In this document: positions 59,640 to 64,000 of the stretch, piece after piece | How the letters are laid out: the number at the start of each line of letters is the position of its first letter | Numbering within the stretch: position 1 is the stretch's first letter | Assembly: GCA_050084515.1 (NCBI GenBank) | Contig: CM114272.1 | Span: 53,754,001 to 53,818,000, forward strand | From: Blasia pusilla | Taxonomy: Eukaryota > Marchantiophyta > Marchantiopsida > Blasiales | Length of the DNA: 64,000 bases | Reading direction: 5' to 3' | The notes under the pieces: generated by a model | Database searches by the model: none | What the model was told of the DNA's origin: nothing | What the model saw: the letters and a program-made list of their open reading frames with translations, nothing else | Made by a program: the position numbers and the translations under genes

Positions 59640-61897
59640 GGAGAGCATAACAACATTATTCTTATTCCACATGGGAACTTTGAGAGGGATCAGGGTTAAC
59701 TAATTCAACCTCGGGTTAACTTGAACCGAGGAGGAATAGGTGCGAGGGTTTTCATCGTGAAGGGAATATTCCACCCAAGAAAACATCCCGCATGCAAAAT
59801 GGACATGAAAATTTAATCATGAAGATTGACAAGAAAATTTTTTGGTGAGAAATTTGATGGTGGAATCAGAAGTCCGCCATCCAAACACTTGGTGACAAGA
59901 AAAAGAATTCCATGACGAAAATGGATATGTAATGATTGAAAGCAACCATGGAAAAATAAAAAAGTCTATATTTTCGCTGGTTGATGTCCAAGGCAAATAA
60001 AAAAAAAAATCCAACCATCAAGAAAAATATGGAAAGTTTCTAGAAAGCAACTTAGGAAATAGAAACATGATCTAAATTTTGCATTGGAATTACGACATTG
60101 CTACTTGTCGAAACCAAAAAATTTAACTTCAGTGGATAGGGATCAATTGATAGGTGTGGACTTTGAAGCCTCCAAGACATGGTTCTACATATTAATTTGA
60201 ACATAAAGACCATGCTCACATTGACGTTAGCCCAAAGGATCGCTGCAAGCTCGTTCCCGCTCTCTAGCAATGGTTTAGGAGACTTTTCCCGAAGACATAA
60301 GTAGGATGTGTAGGAAAAATTCAAGCTCGGAGCAAGGAGTGTTCACAATGGGAAAAATGAGGACTCTCACCTTCAACAAACTACAACCTCACCTTGGGTT
60401 GCCATTTCACCTTGGACGAATCTAGACTAGTGTCCTATGAGCCGCAAGATACTCGCAAAATATATGCAACAAAATCATCTATTTCTCACTAACTTAATAG
60501 AGTCGCTAAGTAGTCATTTTAGACTAAAAAATTACAAGTCGAAAGGGCCATTTTCTTAAACATGTAAATGAGTCATGACTTAATTGTAAAATAAACAAAA
60601 GGAACTCACAAAAAACATGTTATCATATAGGTTAAGTGCAAGTCTCTTGCAATACCATTTTTTACTCACAAAGCCTTTGCAGTAGACTTGCAGAATACAA
60701 GTAATGAACTCAAAAAATCTTCCAATATTTTGTGAGCTCAAGAGACTCACAAAAAACTTGCATGACACATACTCGCAAAGAAGTGGCAAAAAATTGATTT
60801 TTTTTTCTATAGCACTCAAGCGATTTTATGCAAATGTAGTAGTAAGAATGCTAGTAAGTTGTTGTAAGGGTGGAAGATGCCCTTTTGAGTGGCCCTTATG
60901 TTAAAGATTCATATCTCCATTGATAAAAAAGTAACTATGCTAATCTACACTAATTTTAAATATCATGGTTAACCAACCATGTTGCAACTCTCATTGGAAG
61001 CATTGGAGGGTTGATGGCTCCCATATCTTGTTACAGCCATACAAATATTTTGAAAGGGACACAAGGATCGTTATGGGATGTACCTCTAAGAACAAGTGAT
61101 GAATACGGAGTTCTTGATTACATAGCATCTAATTGTGAAAACTAGTAAGAATAAAAAATCTTGAACAAAATCTCTTAACGTTCGATGCAACTTCAAACAT
61201 GACGTAATTTAATACTAGGGTACATATAGATCCGAGAAAAAACGAATAAATTGAAGAGGTTTAGACCCGGATCCCTTGAGCCCATAACCCTCGACCTCTA
61301 CCACTCTCTTAGTATGTGCTTCCTTATGCTATACATGGGCTTTGTATTTTATTTCACTAAGGTGATTGGATTTTTGCTTCCTTTACTCATAAACATGAAA
61401 CCTCCATATATAACATCTAGTGCATGATAGATGTCTTTGATGTGTTTTCGACATAATGCATATGCAATAAATCAACATCTTGCAAATATTTGTAAATTTT
61501 CATTAAAATATTTTCTTCAAGCATTACAATCAATAAAAGGCAATATAGACATCATCATTCCAATATGATACTTCCTTTCTTATAGAATCTCTTTTTCCCA
61601 AGAAGAAATATCTCTCATATTAATTATTCCTTTGCGACCAAAGACACGTTAACCAACTAAACCATGACTAAAAAATTTCCCCATGTGCGTAAGATCGCGC
61701 CGACCATAGAAGGTCGTTGATTTTTTCGCACCCAAAACTTTTAGACGAAAAATTGGCCAAACGTCCTCGCAACCTATTAATTTAATTGAGACCGAAAACA
61801 ATTAATTGAAACCAAAATTATTTTTCTTGGTAAATCGCGGGATAACCGTTTTGGATGAAAAAAATCGTTCTCCGCGGGTGTCCATCGCATCAGACCC
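59640..61897. other. AT-rich intergenic DNA
   Basis: No recognisable gene on either strand. Confidence 0.5.
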
Positions 61898-61900
61898 TAA

Positions 61901-62258
61901 GGGCCGGGTCCCATGGGCCAGCGTCGGGCACCGACCCTAAGCAGATCTCCATCGAACGGTGGCCGGAGTCGGTGATTTGCAAACAGAGTCTTTGGTTTTG
62001 TCCGGTAGTCCTTGGTTTTCTTGCGCCCAAAAAAATTGGGCGCAAGAAATGATGTGCGTCCTCGCGACCTCCACAACCCGATAAAAATTTGAAAAAACTC
62101 GTTCCGCTTCTAACCGTTTTTGTCATTTTTTTTGTCATATTCTCCCAACCGGTTGGAAGGAACCGGCTGGAAAGCCGCCGCCGACGAGCAGTTCCAGCCG
62201 GCGGGTGGCTTCTTGGGGTCGCAAGCGACCCCAAGAAATCGCCCATGCGACCCGGCCC
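61901..62258. mobile_element. Tourist-like MITE (PIF/Harbinger type)
   Basis: Terminal inverted repeats GGGCCGGGTCCCATGGGC at the left (61901-61918) and GCCCATGCGACCCGGCCC at the right (62241-62258) match at 17 of 18 positions. TAA at 61898-61900 and 62259-62261 is the 3-bp target duplication typical of PIF/Harbinger elements. At 358 bp without coding capacity it is non-autonomous. Two perfect internal foldbacks lie inside: CTTGCGCCCAA/TTGGGCGCAAG at 62020-62030 and 62036-62046, and TTCTTGGGGTCGC/GCGACCCCAAGAA at 62210-62222 and 62225-62237. Confidence 0.75.
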
Positions 62259-62998
62259 TAAGTCCCACGGATGGACGGACAGACGGAGGACGGAGCTGCA
62301 CGGACGGACTGCAAACGGAGGTCCGAAGGTGTGCGGGCGCAGCCGCTCTACAAGGTGTGCAGGCAGGCGCTGCGCTCAGAGCCACGTGCACCGCCCCATG
62401 GGATGATCGGAAAGGCGGAAAGGCCCCTGCGCTCTGCGTCAGTCTACTTATGCTTTGTGCGTGCGTCCGTCCGTCCGTTCTCTCGGACGCATCCCTGCGG
62501 CGCCTGCGCTTACCGATTTCCGTTCCCACTGTACTACTCCCCAGCGCGCGCTCCTCTGTCTCTGTGCAGTAGTACCCTTTCATCCATACGACCGACCGAC
62601 TTTCCTCCCAGATGGACGGACGATGCGGAAGCACATCTGCGCGCCGTGCGGTGCGCAGATGTGCGTTCCGGAATCCGCGCACGCAAATCAATATGCCGTC
62701 AATGAAACCTAAACCGCCCCAAACTGCATTACGCAAACCTGTGAATCCACCGGTTCGATGCGGGTTACTCGAGGCACGTCATGGTTAAACGTTCTAGTAA
62801 GGAATTGCTATCGGTTAAGATTGCGGAGACCCGTCTTGTCTTTGGTCCTTCCGCGTGGGAACCTCCTCTAAGGGTAGGTCCCTATTGCGTAAGTTTGAGG
62901 TCGCGGGGTCCCATATCTTGGAGGTCGAGGATTGGAATTTAACATATCAAATACGAGTCTATGGTCTGTCAAATTTCAATCATTACGGTGTGGAAACT
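62259..62998. other. Short GC-rich block and non-coding DNA
   Basis: 62265-62700 is GC- and CpG-rich with GGACGGAC and CGTCCGTC runs; overlapping open frames on both strands (up to 208 codons) resemble no protein. After 62700 composition falls and nothing is recognised. Confidence 0.45.
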
Positions 62999-64000
62999 TG
63001 TCACGTCTGAATAGCCGTTAGGTAAGGATTTGTTGCAGCGATGGCATAAAGAGCCAGCGGATTATCGCGAGTATAATTTTGTCTTGATGTGTCGGATGGG
63101 GTTGAGGATAGTTCCGTTGTGTCAGGAACGTCGTTACTGACGATTTTCTTTTCGGGGTCTTTCACAATTTGGTGACTTGTTCAACATGTCACCCGCCCCT
63201 GGTAACATGTGCGTGCAGGTTATCAAGAGGGTTGCTATCTTTAGGGGAGGAGCCTTTTGGCTCTTCCCACATCTATATGTAGGAGAGATATGGCTTTCTC
63301 AAGCCATCTTTCTCATGTTGGGCTGTTGGAGTATCATTCTTGCTCGTGTGTGTGAGTTAGGACTGAGTGATAGCGTTTGGATTCCTTGATAGCACAGGGT
63401 GGACGAGGCTTGATATGCCGATGTAGATTGACGAAAGGAGTTTTGGGCCGGGTGTGCCATTTTTACTCTTATTTTTACATGAGAAAGATGCGAGGGGACA
63501 AGGGGGAATTTGTTGTTTGCAGGTAGGCAAGCAAGTTGCCTTCATGGGGAGCCTCTGGAGACTCTAGGTTGGTGTTTTCGTGTAGCAGTTGTCGTTTCAA
63601 GTGTTTGTGTTTTCATTCAAGAGGTCGGGCCCGGAAGCGCTGTTCATTTCTTCAGGAATTTGTTGGTACAGATTGAGGGGAGAGAATGCTTGAGTGTGGC
63701 ACGAAGGGTTTGACATATGGTGTGAACGAGTTCAAGTTTTTGCAGCCACGCTGAAAGGGGCTGTCAAATAAATCACAAGGCGTAATTGGAAAGAAAACGG
63801 GTAATTTCCGGGCGAGGCGCTCACAATCAAAGAAGTTGCAAGTGTATGTTGCAGCCGTGGTTTGAGGGGTCTGGGCGAGAGCGCGTATCGAGGCAAGTCG
63901 AAAAGGCCATGAAAAAAATCGGACATGTTAACAGTCAGAGCGAGTGGGCGTACATAAAGGCTACGCATAGGGCCCGCTTCCCTATGCTTGGCTTTTGACT
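62999..64000 (+). mobile_element. Second 5' end of the methyltransferase retrotransposon family
   Basis: 62999-63476 matches the first 480 bp of the large element (start TGTCACGTCTGA, hairpins, TATA-like CTATATG, CTTGATAGCACAGGGTGGAC), and 63477 to about 63720 matches its leader (TTACATGAGAAAGATG, TTTGCAGGTAG, GGAAGCGCTGTTCAT). It differs at many sites, so it is an older or separate insertion. Beyond 63720 similarity fades; coding parts, if present, lie outside the window. Confidence 0.8.

Noticed and set aside
1-64000. CRISPR arrays, rRNA genes, bacterial operons
   Set aside because: None seen; split genes with GT-AG introns and plant transposons show this is plant nuclear DNA.

Overview
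The window is nuclear DNA of a land plant. Three split genes of plant-type protein families were rebuilt from GT-AG exons with matching phases, and they lie in long stretches of decayed transposons, minisatellites and AT-rich DNA. Family content (a Ty3/gypsy element with a cytosine-5 methyltransferase and a PHD finger, and a LINE with a restriction-like endonuclease) makes me lean to a non-seed plant such as a lycophyte, fern or bryophyte. That is inference; the sequence alone does not fix the species.

Layout. 1-6427: a galacturonokinase gene on the minus strand, nine exons found in frame; its C-terminal third was not found and may lie off the left edge or be lost. 6428-7530: its upstream region, then a ~95-bp minisatellite with a perfect 25-bp foldback. 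7530-13141: AT-rich DNA without recognisable genes. 13142-15799: a four-exon minus-strand gene for a ~140-residue, probably organelle-targeted protein with two CxxC pairs. 15800-27531: AT-rich repeats, a short Helitron, and a 618-bp deletion derivative of the large retrotransposon.

27532-37231: the main item, a 9.7-kb Ty3/gypsy-type element: promoter-bearing 5' end, GC-rich leader, gag with two zinc knuckles, a nested insertion, protease-like motif, C5-cytosine DNA methyltransferase, reverse transcriptase, RNase H, integrase, PHD finger, 3' end. This copy is dead: TAG and TGA stops where CAG or CGA would fit, several frameshifts, and a deletion joining RT to RNase H. Its ends are odd. The first 480 bp and last 138 bp are not copies of each other, yet a copy at 24299-24916 is exactly those two pieces joined. 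A second 5' end starts at 62999 and runs toward the right edge.

37232-42100 is AT-rich and empty of recognisable genes. 42100-56945 is a GC- and CpG-rich domain with many short repeats and foldbacks; it holds a six-exon plus-strand gene of the plant ASG1-like family (49774-53256). 56946-59486 is a 5'-truncated LINE with likely target-site duplications, followed by a tRNA-like SINE head. 61901-62258 is a Tourist-like MITE with TAA target duplications.

The three genes show no functional link. Most of the window's biology is transposon biology: an element family that carries its own DNA-methylation and histone-reading domains, and whose old copy bears the C-to-T scars expected of methylated DNA.
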